From Opitutia bacterium (lineage in GTDB: Bacteria; Verrucomicrobiota; Verrucomicrobiia; Opitutales; UBA953): a stretch of DNA of 47,307 bases. The DNA is taken from the NCBI GenBank assembly GCA_947377865.1, contig CANCHK010000011.1, positions 1-47,307 on the forward strand, given 5' to 3'. The translations under genes and the position numbers were made by a program. Position 1 is the stretch's first letter. Every line of letters begins with the position of its first letter. Shown one piece after another: positions 36,096 through 46,150 of the stretch. Under the pieces are notes generated by a model. The model had not been told where the DNA came from. It searched no databases and was given only the letters and a program-made list of their open reading frames with translations.

Positions 36096-37175
36096 ATGAA
36101 GCGTCTTCTTCCTCTCTGGGCCGCCCTCGCCGCCCTCGTTCTCGCGCTACCGTCTGTCGCTGAGGCATTCACATCCGGCCCTGGCTGGCTTGAGTTCCCT
36201 GCCGGCAAAGGTTCTGGTGCCGGCAAGCACGTCGTGCTCCTCTCGGGCGACGAAGAATATCGATCAGAGGAGTCCATGCCGATGCTCGCCCGCATCCTTT
36301 CCGAACGCCATGGCTTTAGGTGCACCGTCCTCTTCTCCCATGACGACGGCGTGATCAACCCGAACAATACTGCCTCGCTCGGAAAGCCCGAAGCTCTCGA
36401 TACTGCTGATGCCCTTGTGCTTGGCCTCCGCTTCCGCAATTGGAATGAAGCCGCCCTCGCGAAGTTCGACGCGGCCATTAAGCGTGGGGTCCCAATTGTC
36501 GCCACCCGCACTAGCACGCATGCGTTTTCTGGCATCCCAAAGGACAGCGCCTACGTCGGCTATAATTGGAACAACGAAGGTGGCTTCGGCCGCAAGGTGC
36601 TCGGTGAGACTTGGGTCAGCCACTGGGGTAAGCATAAGTTCGAGGCCACCCGCACGGCGGTCGAGCCCGGTGCCGAGAAGCTAGCTATCCTCAATGGCGT
36701 CGGACAGATCTTCGTCGACACCGATGTCTATGAGGCCCATCCGCCCTCCGATGTGGAGGTTCTCCTCCGCGGGCAGGTGCTCAAGGGCATGTCTCCGGAC
36801 GACGGACTCAGCGATCGCACCAGCAAGCGTGCTAATGACAAGCAGGAGCAGGGCGTGAACGCTCCAGCGATGGCCGTGGCCTGGACTCGCGTGGTCGCGA
36901 ACGCCGCCGGCACCAAGAACCGCGTGCTCACGACTACCATGGCCTCCGCTAGCGACCTGAAGGACGAGTCGCTCCGCCGACTCATCGTCAACGGTGTCTT
37001 CTGGGGTCTCGATCTCGAGGTGCCCGCCAAGGCTGACGTCACCCCACTCGTGGAGTGGAAGCCCAGTAAGTACTCTTTCAACATGTTCCACCCCGGACTC
37101 AAGGCCGAGGATTTCGTGGGAGTGCTGCCGCCTCCTGTCACCGCGACGCCGCCCTCGCCCAAGAAGAAGAAATAA
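36096..37175 (+). CDS. Secreted ThuA-like/class I glutamine-amidotransferase-fold protein
   Basis: The 359-residue product has a signal peptide (MKRLLPLWAALAALVLALPS, VAEA) and a ThuA-like domain: HVVLLSGDEEYRSEESMPML, ILSERHGFRCTVLFSHDDG, ADALVLGLRFRNW, GVPIVATRTSTHAF and GETWVSHWGKHKFEATRTAV. ThuA-like proteins occur beside DUF1080 and Gfo/Idh/MocA genes in saccharide-using bacteria, but their exact reaction is not settled. The C-terminus ends in a Pro/Lys tail (PPSPKKKK). The ATG at 36096 is chosen over the upstream one because it starts the signal peptide. A terminator follows 24 bases after the stop. Confidence 0.75.
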   Translation: MKRLLPLWAALAALVLALPSVAEAFTSGPGWLEFPAGKGSGAGKHVVLLSGDEEYRSEESMPMLARILSERHGFRCTVLFSHDDGVINPNNTASLGKPEALDTADALVLGLRFRNWNEAALAKFDAAIKRGVPIVATRTSTHAFSGIPKDSAYVGYNWNNEGGFGRKVLGETWVSHWGKHKFEATRTAVEPGAEKLAILNGVGQIFVDTDVYEAHPPSDVEVLLRGQVLKGMSPDDGLSDRTSKRANDKQEQGVNAPAMAVAWTRVVANAAGTKNRVLTTTMASASDLKDESLRRLIVNGVFWGLDLEVPAKADVTPLVEWKPSKYSFNMFHPGLKAEDFVGVLPPPVTATPPSPKKKK

Positions 37176-37199
37176 GCCGTCGGCTTAATTCTTTCCGCT

Positions 37200-37231
37200 C
37201 GGGCGCATCGCAGGATGCGCCCGTCTTGTTT
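37200..37231 (+). terminator. Rho-independent terminator after the ThuA-like gene
   Basis: CGGGCGCATC and GATGCGCCCG form a ten-base-pair stem around GCAG, then TCTTGTTT. The end overlaps the stop codon of the convergent coiled-coil gene by two bases. Confidence 0.9.
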
Positions 37232-39056
37232 AGGCACGGATGCCGCGGTTCACCAGAAGCTGGATCAGTGCGTCGTTGTAGATGATGTAGGCGCCTTCGC
37301 GGGCGGTGGCGTCGCGTACCTCGATGTCGTCGCTGACGACGAACCAAGGGGCCTCCACGGTCTTGTCCTTGGCCACCAGGTCCATGATGTCGTGGTCCGC
37401 CTTGGAGCCGGCTCGGCTGAAGGTGACCCGGACTCGCGAATTCGTCGTCTTGAGCGCGGTCGACTGGCCGTCGAAACTCACCCAGATATGCAGTCCAGGC
37501 GCATCTTCGGCCAGCTTTTCGGCTAGTTGTACGACTTTCTGGCGGGCGGCGGCATCGAGCAGAAAGCGACTTTCACCTTGAGAATTCTTTTTCGTCGCGA
37601 GGCGTAAGCCGAGATATTCCTGACGTAGGCAGGCGAAGTTGTTGGCGTCGAGCGCTAGGCGTGCCTTCTCACCCGTAGCGACGGCGCGTTCGAGCAAGGC
37701 CAGCGGCCCGGATTGCTTCTGCTCATGGAAGGCGCGATCGGCCATGTAGGAACGTCGGCGATGGATATCGCGTCGGTAGAGGTCCGCATGTCGCGAATCG
37801 ACCAGGCCAGATTGCTCGGCAAGGAGTAGGGCACTCTCGATGGATTTCAACTCGCGGCTATCGGCCCCATTGATCTTGGCCGAAATGCGTTCGAGGAAGG
37901 GGTCGGAGGGCTGGTCTCGCTTCTCAAGCTCGTAACGGACTTTCTCGATGTGCTCGGTAATACGCTTTTCCAGCCCCACCACTTCCGGTAGAGCTTGGCC
38001 TGCGGTCCGCAGGTAGCGGCGGAGCAGCTTAAGCATCTCCTCCATCTGCGGGATGGCCTGACGAAGCTCGTGTTCCTTGGCGAGGAAGGGGTCGGCGTCG
38101 CGTTGGGCCTTGCGGACCTTCTCGACGGTCTCGGTCGTCAGTTGGCGCAGCTTAGCGACCTCCTCAGAGGCGGACTTCAGGGTGCGCGCGTCGGCCAGCC
38201 AAGGGCGGATTTCCTCGGAGAGGAGCGCTTCGGCGATCTCCCGGGCCTTCTTGGCTAAGTGTTCGCGGGCACGGTCGAGTTCTCCGCGCAGACGGGCAAC
38301 TTCCGTCTCTTCCGCGGTCAGCTTGGATTGCAGGGACGTGATGTTCGCGTCAAGCGCAGCGGCCTGCTTGGCCGCGTCCTGCGCCTGTCGGCTGGCGTCC
38401 TCGCGAGCCTTGCGGATTTCGATATCCTTCGACTCGAGTTCGTTGGCATGCTGGCGGCGGATCTGCCGGCCTTCATTTTCCCGGGCTGCCTTACCTTGGG
38501 AGAGTTCCTGCAGTAGTCGGCGGACCGTCTTGCCGGCGGAATCCAAGGCATCGAGGGAATCGAGAGGTTCTTTTTCCGTAGCGCCACCGAGTTTGGCGAC
38601 AACCGCCTTCCATGCCTTTGTATCGGGCTTGTTTGCCTGCGCCTTGGCGTTGGCGAGTAGCCGCGGGAGGAGGTCGGCGGGTAGGGCCGCATCCTTCTGC
38701 TCGGTCTGGTTGTTCCAGAGGACGCAGAGCAGAGCGGTGCGTGGTCCGCCGATGGCGGCGGCGAGTTCGTCGAGATGCTCGAGCAGTTTTGCCTTCTCGC
38801 ATTTCAGGCCATCGGCATACCACGGCAGGTGTTCGGAGATGGCGGTCGCATCTGAGGCGAGGTGGCCGAGACGTTTTTTAAACAGCCATGTGGCGTCGCG
38901 CAGGAAGGGCTTGCGGTGGATGTAGCCGCCAGGAATCTGCTTGGCAAGGGCGAGAAGTGGTGCGTCAGAGACGTGTTGCAGGTCCAAGACGAGCTGTTCG
39001 GAGAGAATCTTCCGGTGTGGGTCGACCGCTTCATTCTTATACGAAAATTGTCCCAT
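37230..39056 (-). CDS. Coiled-coil protein with C-terminal NYN/PIN-like (YacP-type) nuclease domain
   Basis: The 608-residue cytoplasmic protein has three parts: an N-terminal domain (about 1-165, IPGGYIHRKPFLRDATWLFK), a long charged coiled coil (about 175-380, rich in E, K, R, A, Q) and a C-terminal domain (about 464-608). The last fits a NYN/PIN RNase fold: a first strand with Asp470 (LALDANN), Asp529 (WVSFDG), Asp554 and Asp556 in SKADHDIMDLV, and VSDD (576-577) before ATAREGAYIIYNDALIQLL. These acidic residues are where the metal-binding site of YacP/Rae1-type nucleases lies, hence a predicted RNase. The start is the ATG at 39054-39056. It is divergent from the DMT transporter gene and unlinked to any translation or toxin gene. 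Confidence in the nuclease call is moderate. Confidence 0.65.
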   Translation of the reverse strand: MGQFSYKNEAVDPHRKILSEQLVLDLQHVSDAPLLALAKQIPGGYIHRKPFLRDATWLFKKRLGHLASDATAISEHLPWYADGLKCEKAKLLEHLDELAAAIGGPRTALLCVLWNNQTEQKDAALPADLLPRLLANAKAQANKPDTKAWKAVVAKLGGATEKEPLDSLDALDSAGKTVRRLLQELSQGKAARENEGRQIRRQHANELESKDIEIRKAREDASRQAQDAAKQAAALDANITSLQSKLTAEETEVARLRGELDRAREHLAKKAREIAEALLSEEIRPWLADARTLKSASEEVAKLRQLTTETVEKVRKAQRDADPFLAKEHELRQAIPQMEEMLKLLRRYLRTAGQALPEVVGLEKRITEHIEKVRYELEKRDQPSDPFLERISAKINGADSRELKSIESALLLAEQSGLVDSRHADLYRRDIHRRRSYMADRAFHEQKQSGPLALLERAVATGEKARLALDANNFACLRQEYLGLRLATKKNSQGESRFLLDAAARQKVVQLAEKLAEDAPGLHIWVSFDGQSTALKTTNSRVRVTFSRAGSKADHDIMDLVAKDKTVEAPWFVVSDDIEVRDATAREGAYIIYNDALIQLLVNRGIRA

Positions 39057-39171
39057 GCCTCCAGCGTACCCGTGGTTTCGCACGGGGCAAGGTCGTGGCT
39101 GGCTTGCCAAGCGGTTTTCTTGCTTCGGACTCGCCAGCGGGGAGGGAAGGGCGTTCGTTCTGGGCTGCCTG

Positions 39172-40050
39172 ATGCGTTCTCCCGCCTCCATTGTCATCCC
39201 TCTCTGTTCGGCCGTGGGCTATACCTTCGCCGCGATGGCCCTCAAACGGGCCATGGATGGCGGCCACCCCTGGCGGGTGCTGTTCATCGTGAACCTGATC
39301 GGGGCCGTCCTTTTCCAGACCTGGCTCCTGCATGGGGGTGAACCCTTCACGGCGGCCAATATCACCCATGCGGTCTTGGCCGGGACAGCTTTTTTCATCG
39401 GTCAAGTCTTCACGTTCATCGCCATCAGCCGGGGTGATATCTCCATCGCGACGCCGGTACTCGGCACCAAGGTTGTCTTCGTGGCGTTGCTAGTGTTCCT
39501 CACCGGCGGCGAACACCTAGGGTGGAAGCTCTGGGTGGCCACGTTCCTCACGACGCTTGCCTTGGCCTTGCTGGGTGGCGAGTGGCGAGCGAATCGGGAG
39601 CGATTGCTCGTAAGCGTCGGCTTCGCCTTCCTGGCCTCGGTCGCCTTTGCGGCCACGGATGTGATGCAGCAGCTCTGGGTGCCGGCTTTCGGCTTCGGCC
39701 ATTTCGGCCCAGTGATGTTCCTGACGGTCGGAGCACTGTCTTTCGCTCTGATCCCTTTCTTTTCCGCTCCGCTTCGTCAGATGCCCCGGCCGATGGTCGT
39801 CTGGGCTTTCGGCGGCGGGCTATTGCTGACCATCCAGGCGATGGGCATCGCCTACTGCATCGCGGTCTTCCATGAGGTCACGGTCACCAACGTCCTTTAT
39901 AACACGCGCGGACTCTGGAGCGTCGCGTTGGTCTGGGTCGTCGGGCACTGGTTCTCCAATTCGGAGAAGCATGTCGGGCGGGCCATCATGACCCGCCGAT
40001 TGATCGGGGCATTGATTCTGTTGGCCGCGGTCTACCTCAGCCTAGCGTGA
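39172..40050 (+). CDS. DMT/EamA-family membrane transporter
   Basis: The 292-residue protein is almost entirely hydrophobic, with about ten predicted membrane segments, starting at MRSPASIVIPLCSAVGYTFA. The two EamA-like halves are visible: the first around RAMDGGHPWRVLFIVNLIGA to LGTKVVFVALLVFLTGGEH, the second around FAFLASVAFAATDVMQQLWV. The family exports or imports amino acids, sugars or other metabolites; the substrate cannot be read from sequence. The ATG at 39172 is chosen because the longer frame runs antisense into the convergent-strand neighbour's N-terminal region. It ends one base before the stop codon of the convergent panC gene. Confidence 0.8.
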   Translation: MRSPASIVIPLCSAVGYTFAAMALKRAMDGGHPWRVLFIVNLIGAVLFQTWLLHGGEPFTAANITHAVLAGTAFFIGQVFTFIAISRGDISIATPVLGTKVVFVALLVFLTGGEHLGWKLWVATFLTTLALALLGGEWRANRERLLVSVGFAFLASVAFAATDVMQQLWVPAFGFGHFGPVMFLTVGALSFALIPFFSAPLRQMPRPMVVWAFGGGLLLTIQAMGIAYCIAVFHEVTVTNVLYNTRGLWSVALVWVVGHWFSNSEKHVGRAIMTRRLIGALILLAAVYLSLA

Positions 40051-40893
40051 TCAGAGGTCAGCGTTGTCGATCAGGCGCGTCGCACCCAGATGGCAGGCGA
40101 TCGCGATGGCGCAGCGGACTCTAGCTGTCGAGGCTACCGGCGCCATCGTCTCGAGGTCGACGATCTCGCAGTATTGAGGCTTCAGCGCTGGTTGGGCGGC
40201 GAGCACGGCCTGCGCCGCGTCGCGGAGGCGCGCGGCATCGGTGACGCCGGCTTGGGCGAGGGCTTTGGCCGCTGTCATGGCGGCGGGGATGGCCGTCGCC
40301 TGCGTCATCTGTTCAGCCGACAGGTATCGGTTGCGCGAGCTCATCGCGACGCCGTTAGGCTCGCGGATGGTCTCGTGCGCGATGATGCGCACGGGAATAT
40401 GTAGGTCGCGCACCATGCGGCGGATCACCGCGAGCTGTTGCAGGTCCTTGCGCCCGAAGACTGCGAGGTCCGCTTGGGCCGCGTTAAAGAGCATCGCGAC
40501 GACGGTGGCGACGCCGCGGAAATGTCCGGGTCGGAATTCGCCGCAGAGCTTCGCTGAGACGCCTTCGACATCGACCCAAGTCGAAGCGCCGGGAGGGTAG
40601 AAGTCGGCGGCGGCTGGCGCGAAGATTAGGCTGGCACCCGCGGCTTCGCACCCACGTCGATCGTCCTCGAACGTGCGTGGGTATTTGGATAAGTCTTCGT
40701 TGGGTCCAAACTGGGTCGGGTTGACGAAAATCGAGACCACGACGAAGGCCGCTTCTTCCTTGGCCCGACGGATCAGGCTGAGGTGGCCTTCATGGAGGCA
40801 GCCCATCGTCGGCACGAAGCCGATGGCCTTGCCGGCCTGACGGGCCCGGGCGACCGCGGCTCGTAGATCGGGGATGGTGTGGACGACCTCCAT
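40051..40893 (-). CDS. panC: Pantothenate synthetase (pantoate-beta-alanine ligase)
   Basis: PanC joins D-pantoate and beta-alanine with ATP to make pantothenate, on the coenzyme A route; it is cytoplasmic. The 280-residue product has the nucleotidyltransferase HxGH motif (His34 and His37 in GCLHEGHLSLI), VNPTQFGPNEDLSKYPRTFE, EGVSAKLCGEFRPGHFRGVA, FGRKDLQQLAVIRRMVRDL and the MSSRNRYLS loop. FGRKD replaces the more usual FGEKD. panB and panD are not adjacent. It is followed immediately by the convergent DMT gene. Confidence 0.97.
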   Translation of the reverse strand: MEVVHTIPDLRAAVARARQAGKAIGFVPTMGCLHEGHLSLIRRAKEEAAFVVVSIFVNPTQFGPNEDLSKYPRTFEDDRRGCEAAGASLIFAPAAADFYPPGASTWVDVEGVSAKLCGEFRPGHFRGVATVVAMLFNAAQADLAVFGRKDLQQLAVIRRMVRDLHIPVRIIAHETIREPNGVAMSSRNRYLSAEQMTQATAIPAAMTAAKALAQAGVTDAARLRDAAQAVLAAQPALKPQYCEIVDLETMAPVASTARVRCAIAIACHLGATRLIDNADL

Positions 40894-40940
40894 GCCGACA
40901 ACCTAAGCAGGTCCCGTTAAGGCGCAAGGCGCAGTTGTAT

Positions 40941-41012
40941 GCGGACTCCCTGCCTGTCGTTTTGTTCATAGGCGGGGCCTATTCCTTTCTTGGCAGAAAG
41001 GGCGCGGACTCC
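40941..41012. promoter_or_regulatory. Paired direct repeats upstream of xylA
   Basis: GCGGACTCC occurs at 40941-40949 and again at 41004-41012, 63 bases apart start to start, which is about six helical turns. The second copy lies 32 bases before the xylA ATG. The near-palindromic core GGACTCC and in-phase spacing fit a pair of operator half-sites for a regulator of the xyl genes. The chance of one 9-mer repeat in a region this small is low but not negligible. Confidence 0.35.
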
Positions 41013-41043
41013 AATGTCAGAACCCTCCCTCCTATTATAAGTC

Positions 41044-42354
<1,311 letters not shown>

Positions 42355-42358
42355 GGCC

Positions 42359-43894
42359 ATGGCGATCGTCCTGGGTCTTGACCTGTCCACGCAGAGCGCG
42401 ACGGCGCTCGTGCTGGACACGGCGAAAGGCACGACGGTCGCCCGCGCCCGCGCGGCGTTCGGCGCCGACTTCCCCGACCGCGGACATCCGGAAGGATTTC
42501 TCCGCGGAGGGCAGGGCGGCGAAGTGCACGCCGATCCGCTCCTCTGGCTTGATGGTCTCGAGCTCGCGCTCGACCGTCTCGCCCAACTGACCGACCTGTC
42601 TAAGGTCGACGCGGTCTCCGTGTCCGGCCAGCAGCACGGAAGCGTGTATCTTGCCGCCGGCTACGAGGCTGCGCTGGCCGATGGAAGTCGCGCGACGTCG
42701 CTCTCCGCGAAGATCTCGCCGGTCCTCTCCCGTCGCTCTTCGCCGATCTGGATGGATTCGTCCACGTCGGCCGAATGCGCCGAAATCGCCGCCGCCCTCG
42801 GTGGCGACCAGACCGTCTGCAATCTCACGGGTTCCGTGGCCACGATGCGCTTCACCGGCCCTCAGATCCGCCGTTTCGCCAAGCTTGATCCCGCCTCCTG
42901 GGCCAAGACCAAACGTGTCCACCTTGTTTCTTCGTTCTTCGCTTCGGTGCTCGCCGGCAAGGACGCCGCGATCGACACCGGTGATGGTGCCGGCATGAAC
43001 CTGATGGACATCCGCAAGGGTGACTGGGCTCCGGCCGCGCTGGCCGCAACCGCGCCCGATCTCGCAGCCAAGCTTCCCCCCGTTCGTCCGGGTTCAACCG
43101 TCGCCGGCGGCATCTCGGCTTACTTCGTCGCTCGATACGGCTTCTCACCGAAGTGTCAGGTCGTCATCGGCACCGGCGATAATCCTTCCAGCCTCGTCGG
43201 TATGGGCGCTTCGAAGCCCGGCAAGGTCGTCATCAGCCTCGGCACGAGCGATACGCTCTTCGCCGCCATCGAAGGTATCCGCACTGATTCCGCCGGCCTC
43301 GGCCACGCTTTTGGTAATCCGCTGGGCGGTAGTATGAGCCTCGTCTGTGTCCGTAACGGCTCGCTCGCCCGTGAAGCCATCCGTCGCGAATGCGGTCACG
43401 CCGACTGGGTTGCGTTCTCTGCCGCTATCGACGCTTCTCCCGCCGCCGTCTCCGCCGTGCTTCCGATGGAAGAGCCTGAGATTACGCCTCGCCGTCCTGC
43501 CGGCCGTATCGCGCTCGGCGTGCCCGCCTCCAAGGCTACGCTTCCGCGCGCCGCCGTTGAAGGCCAGGCGCTCAGCCTCCGTTATCACAGCCGCTGGGTC
43601 GGCACCCCGACCACGCAACTGCTGCTGACAGGTGGTGCCTCCGAGAATCCTTCCGTGGCCAAAATCTTTGCCGACGTCTTCGGCGCCCCGGTGCTTCGTC
43701 TGGCTGTTTCTGACTCCGCCGCCCTGGGTGCCGCCCTGCGTGCCGCCGAGGGGGCCTGCGGGGTCAAGATGGCCGATCTGGAGCCCGTGTTCTGCGCCCC
43801 GGCCCCAGGTATCGTCCAGCCGAACCCGGCCCTGCGGGCGGCCTACGACAAGCTTGAGGCCGAACTGGGCCAATCGCTGTCGCGTAAGGCATAA
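42359..43894 (+). CDS. xylB: Xylulokinase
   Basis: XylB phosphorylates D-xylulose to xylulose-5-phosphate for the pentose phosphate route. The 511-residue FGGY-family product begins GLDLSTQSATALVLD (phosphate-binding loop), then VSVSGQQHGSVYL, IWMDSSTSAECAEI, VCNLTGSVATMRFTGPQIRR, TGDGAGMNLMDIRKGDWAP, VIGTGDNPSSLVGMG (catalytic Asp), ISLGTSDTLFA and the C-terminal TTQLLLTGGASENPSVAKIF. It is four bases from xylA, so they form one transcription unit. No XylR-type regulator or xylose transporter is in the window. Confidence 0.95.
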   Translation: MAIVLGLDLSTQSATALVLDTAKGTTVARARAAFGADFPDRGHPEGFLRGGQGGEVHADPLLWLDGLELALDRLAQLTDLSKVDAVSVSGQQHGSVYLAAGYEAALADGSRATSLSAKISPVLSRRSSPIWMDSSTSAECAEIAAALGGDQTVCNLTGSVATMRFTGPQIRRFAKLDPASWAKTKRVHLVSSFFASVLAGKDAAIDTGDGAGMNLMDIRKGDWAPAALAATAPDLAAKLPPVRPGSTVAGGISAYFVARYGFSPKCQVVIGTGDNPSSLVGMGASKPGKVVISLGTSDTLFAAIEGIRTDSAGLGHAFGNPLGGSMSLVCVRNGSLAREAIRRECGHADWVAFSAAIDASPAAVSAVLPMEEPEITPRRPAGRIALGVPASKATLPRAAVEGQALSLRYHSRWVGTPTTQLLLTGGASENPSVAKIFADVFGAPVLRLAVSDSAALGAALRAAEGACGVKMADLEPVFCAPAPGIVQPNPALRAAYDKLEAELGQSLSRKA

Positions 43895-43914
43895 ATTGGG
43901 GTCTGTGAGCATTG

Positions 43915-43933
43915 CCCACTTGAACAAAGTGGG
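43915..43933 (+). other. Short hairpin in the xylB-isomerase gap
   Basis: CCCACTT (43915-43921) and AAGTGGG (43927-43933) form a seven-base-pair stem with a five-base loop; there is no T run after it. It lies in the 76-base gap between xylB and the TIM-barrel gene and may be a processing site or an attenuator that separates expression of the two parts. Confidence 0.3.
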
Positions 43934-43970
43934 GTGATTGGCTGACAGTGGGGACTCACCCCTACTCACC

Positions 43971-45032
43971 ATGTCACAGCGCCCTGTTACCCTCTTCACC
44001 GGCCAGTGGGCCGACCTCAAAATCGCCGAACTTCTCCCCAAGGTAAAGGCCATGGGTTACGAAGGCGTCGAGCTCGCCTGTTGGGGCGACCACTTCGATG
44101 TCGTCCGCGCCGTCAACGAGAAGGGATACGTCGAATCCATCTGGAAGCTTCTCGCGCAGCACGACCTCGGTTGCTGGGCGATCTCCGCCCACCTCGTCGG
44201 TCAGGCCACCTGCGACAATATCGACGAGCGCCACCAGTGCATCCTCCCCGCCCACGTCTGGGGTGACGGCAATCCGGAAGGCGTCCGCCAGCGCGCGTGC
44301 GCCGAGATGGGCCTGACCGCTCAGGCCGCTCGCAAGTTCTTCGATGCAGGTAAGGCGTACATGGCCAACAAGCCGAAGGGGTCCGGCAAGACCGTCGTCA
44401 ACGGTTTCACTGGCTCCTCCATCTGGCACGCGATCTATGCTTTCCCGCCCACCAACCAGGCCTACCTGCAGAAGGGTTACGACGACTTCGCCAAGCGCTG
44501 GAAGCCCATCCTCGAGGTTTTCGAGAAAAACGACGTCTACTTCGGCCTCGAAGTACACCCGACCGAAATCGCCTTCGACATCGCCTCTGCCCAGCGTGCG
44601 CTCGACGCCGTCGGCAACCACAAGCGCTTCGGCTTCAACTACGACCCCAGCCACCTCGGCTACCAGGGCGTCGACTACGTGAAATTCATCCGCACCTTCG
44701 GCAAGCAGATCCACCACGCCCACATGAAGGACGTCTGGTGGGGCCACGGCGATGGCACTGTCGGCGTGTTCGGCGGCCATACCGATTTCTGCGACCCCCG
44801 TCGCGCCTGGGATTTCCGCTCCGTCGGCCGCGGCGACATCAAGTTCGAGGACGTCATCGTCGCCCTCAACGACGTCGGCTACGCCGGCCCGCTCTCCGTT
44901 GAATGGGAAGACGGCCGCATGGATCGCTTCTTCGGCGCCGCCGAATCGGCCGCCTACGTCAAGAAGCTCGCCTTCCCGACCAACAAGGTCGCCTTCGACG
45001 CCGCCTTCGACAAGTCCGCCCAGGGCAAGTAA
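43971..45032 (+). CDS. TIM-barrel sugar phosphate isomerase/epimerase
   Basis: The 353-residue protein belongs to the xylose-isomerase-like TIM-barrel superfamily (AP-endonuclease 2 fold). Probable metal ligands are Glu194 in FGLEVHPTE, Asp225 in NYDPSHLG, His251 in HHAHMKD and Glu311 in SVEWEDG, the typical E-D-H-E set. It starts [20 protein letters not shown] with [11 protein letters not shown] following and has no signal peptide, so it is cytoplasmic. Known relatives include inosose and 3-keto-sugar isomerases/dehydratases, and two Gfo/Idh/MocA oxidoreductases follow immediately, which would supply or reduce such keto-sugars. The ATG at 43971 gives the best N-terminus; the frame extends upstream without another natural start. 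Confidence 0.85.
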   Translation: MSQRPVTLFTGQWADLKIAELLPKVKAMGYEGVELACWGDHFDVVRAVNEKGYVESIWKLLAQHDLGCWAISAHLVGQATCDNIDERHQCILPAHVWGDGNPEGVRQRACAEMGLTAQAARKFFDAGKAYMANKPKGSGKTVVNGFTGSSIWHAIYAFPPTNQAYLQKGYDDFAKRWKPILEVFEKNDVYFGLEVHPTEIAFDIASAQRALDAVGNHKRFGFNYDPSHLGYQGVDYVKFIRTFGKQIHHAHMKDVWWGHGDGTVGVFGGHTDFCDPRRAWDFRSVGRGDIKFEDVIVALNDVGYAGPLSVEWEDGRMDRFFGAAESAAYVKKLAFPTNKVAFDAAFDKSAQGK

Positions 45033-45056
45033 TCACCTCTCAACCTAACACATCTC

Positions 45057-46139
45057 ATGGCAACCAAAGTAGGCGTCATCGGAGCCGGCGGCATGCTCCA
45101 GTACCACGCCGCCGGCTTTAAGCAGGCGGGCGCGGAAATCATCGCTGTCGCGGATCCCGCGCCGGGCGCCGCCCAGAAGGCCGCCACGAAGTGGGGCATC
45201 CCGCACGCCTACGAGTCCGTGGACGCGATGCTTGCGGCGCACAAGGAGCTCGATGCCGTCAGCGTCATCGTCCCGAACAAGTTCCACGCCTCGCTCGCCA
45301 TCCAGTGCCTCAACGCCGGTAAACACGTGTTCTGCGAGAAGCCTCCGGCACTCAGCGCCCCGGAAGTCCTCGAGATCATCGCCGCTTCCAAGAAGTCCGG
45401 TAAGCACGTGATGTTCAACTTCAACAACCGCGCGCGACCCGAGTCGCAGGCGATGATGAAGTACGTCGAGCAGGGTCAGGTCGGTAAGGTCAACTCCGCC
45501 CAGGCGAAGTGGATTCGCCGCACTGGCATCCCGGGCTTCGGCGGCTGGTTCACCACCAAGGAGCTCTCCGGCGGCGGACCGCTCATCGACCTGCTGCACA
45601 TGGTCGACCTCGCGATGTATTTCATGGGCTACCCTGAGCCGGCGCACGTCCTCGGCCAGACCTTCAACGACTTCATCGAAGATAAGTCCTTCAAGGGCCC
45701 GTGGGGCATCCCAGACCGCGTCGGCGGCGTCACCGACGTCGAGAACGCCGCACATGGCTTCGTCACCTTCAAGACCGGCCAGGTGCTGACCCTGCAGGTC
45801 TCCTGGGCCGAGATGATCAAGCGCGAGGAAGTCTCCGTTGTCTTTCAAGGCACCAAGGCCGGCGGTAAGGTCGAGCGCCTCTTCGGTATCGACGGCCTCG
45901 ACAACACCGCGATCGATACCTGCGAACTCTACGTCCAGGAGAACGGAAACAGCGTGAACCGCTCCATTGTCACGCCCGCGTGCGAGGACATGGGTCGCAT
46001 CGCCTCCGCTGCGAACTTCATCGAGGCCATCGAAGGCCGCGCGAAGCCGCTGAATACGCCTGAGCAGGCCTACCGCCTGATGCAGGTCATTGACGCCATC
46101 TACGCCTCGGCGAAGACCGGCAAGCCCGTCTCCCTCTGA
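45057..46139 (+). CDS. Gfo/Idh/MocA family oxidoreductase (first copy)
   Basis: The 360-residue NAD(P)-dependent oxidoreductase has an N-terminal Rossmann domain, VGVIGAGGMLQYHAAGFKQA with AGAEIIAVADP, and the EKP nucleotide/catalytic motif in CEKPPALSAPEVLEI. The C-terminal part has GGGPLIDLLHMVDLAMYFMG, where the Asp-x-x-x-His pair is catalytic in the family, and VENAAHGFVTFKTGQVLTLQ. The substrate would be a sugar or cyclitol. It starts 24 bases after the isomerase and has an 11-base gap to the next oxidoreductase, so it is part of one operon. No Shine-Dalgarno is present. Confidence 0.9.
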   Translation: MATKVGVIGAGGMLQYHAAGFKQAGAEIIAVADPAPGAAQKAATKWGIPHAYESVDAMLAAHKELDAVSVIVPNKFHASLAIQCLNAGKHVFCEKPPALSAPEVLEIIAASKKSGKHVMFNFNNRARPESQAMMKYVEQGQVGKVNSAQAKWIRRTGIPGFGGWFTTKELSGGGPLIDLLHMVDLAMYFMGYPEPAHVLGQTFNDFIEDKSFKGPWGIPDRVGGVTDVENAAHGFVTFKTGQVLTLQVSWAEMIKREEVSVVFQGTKAGGKVERLFGIDGLDNTAIDTCELYVQENGNSVNRSIVTPACEDMGRIASAANFIEAIEGRAKPLNTPEQAYRLMQVIDAIYASAKTGKPVSL

Positions 46140-46150
46140 TCATCACACCT

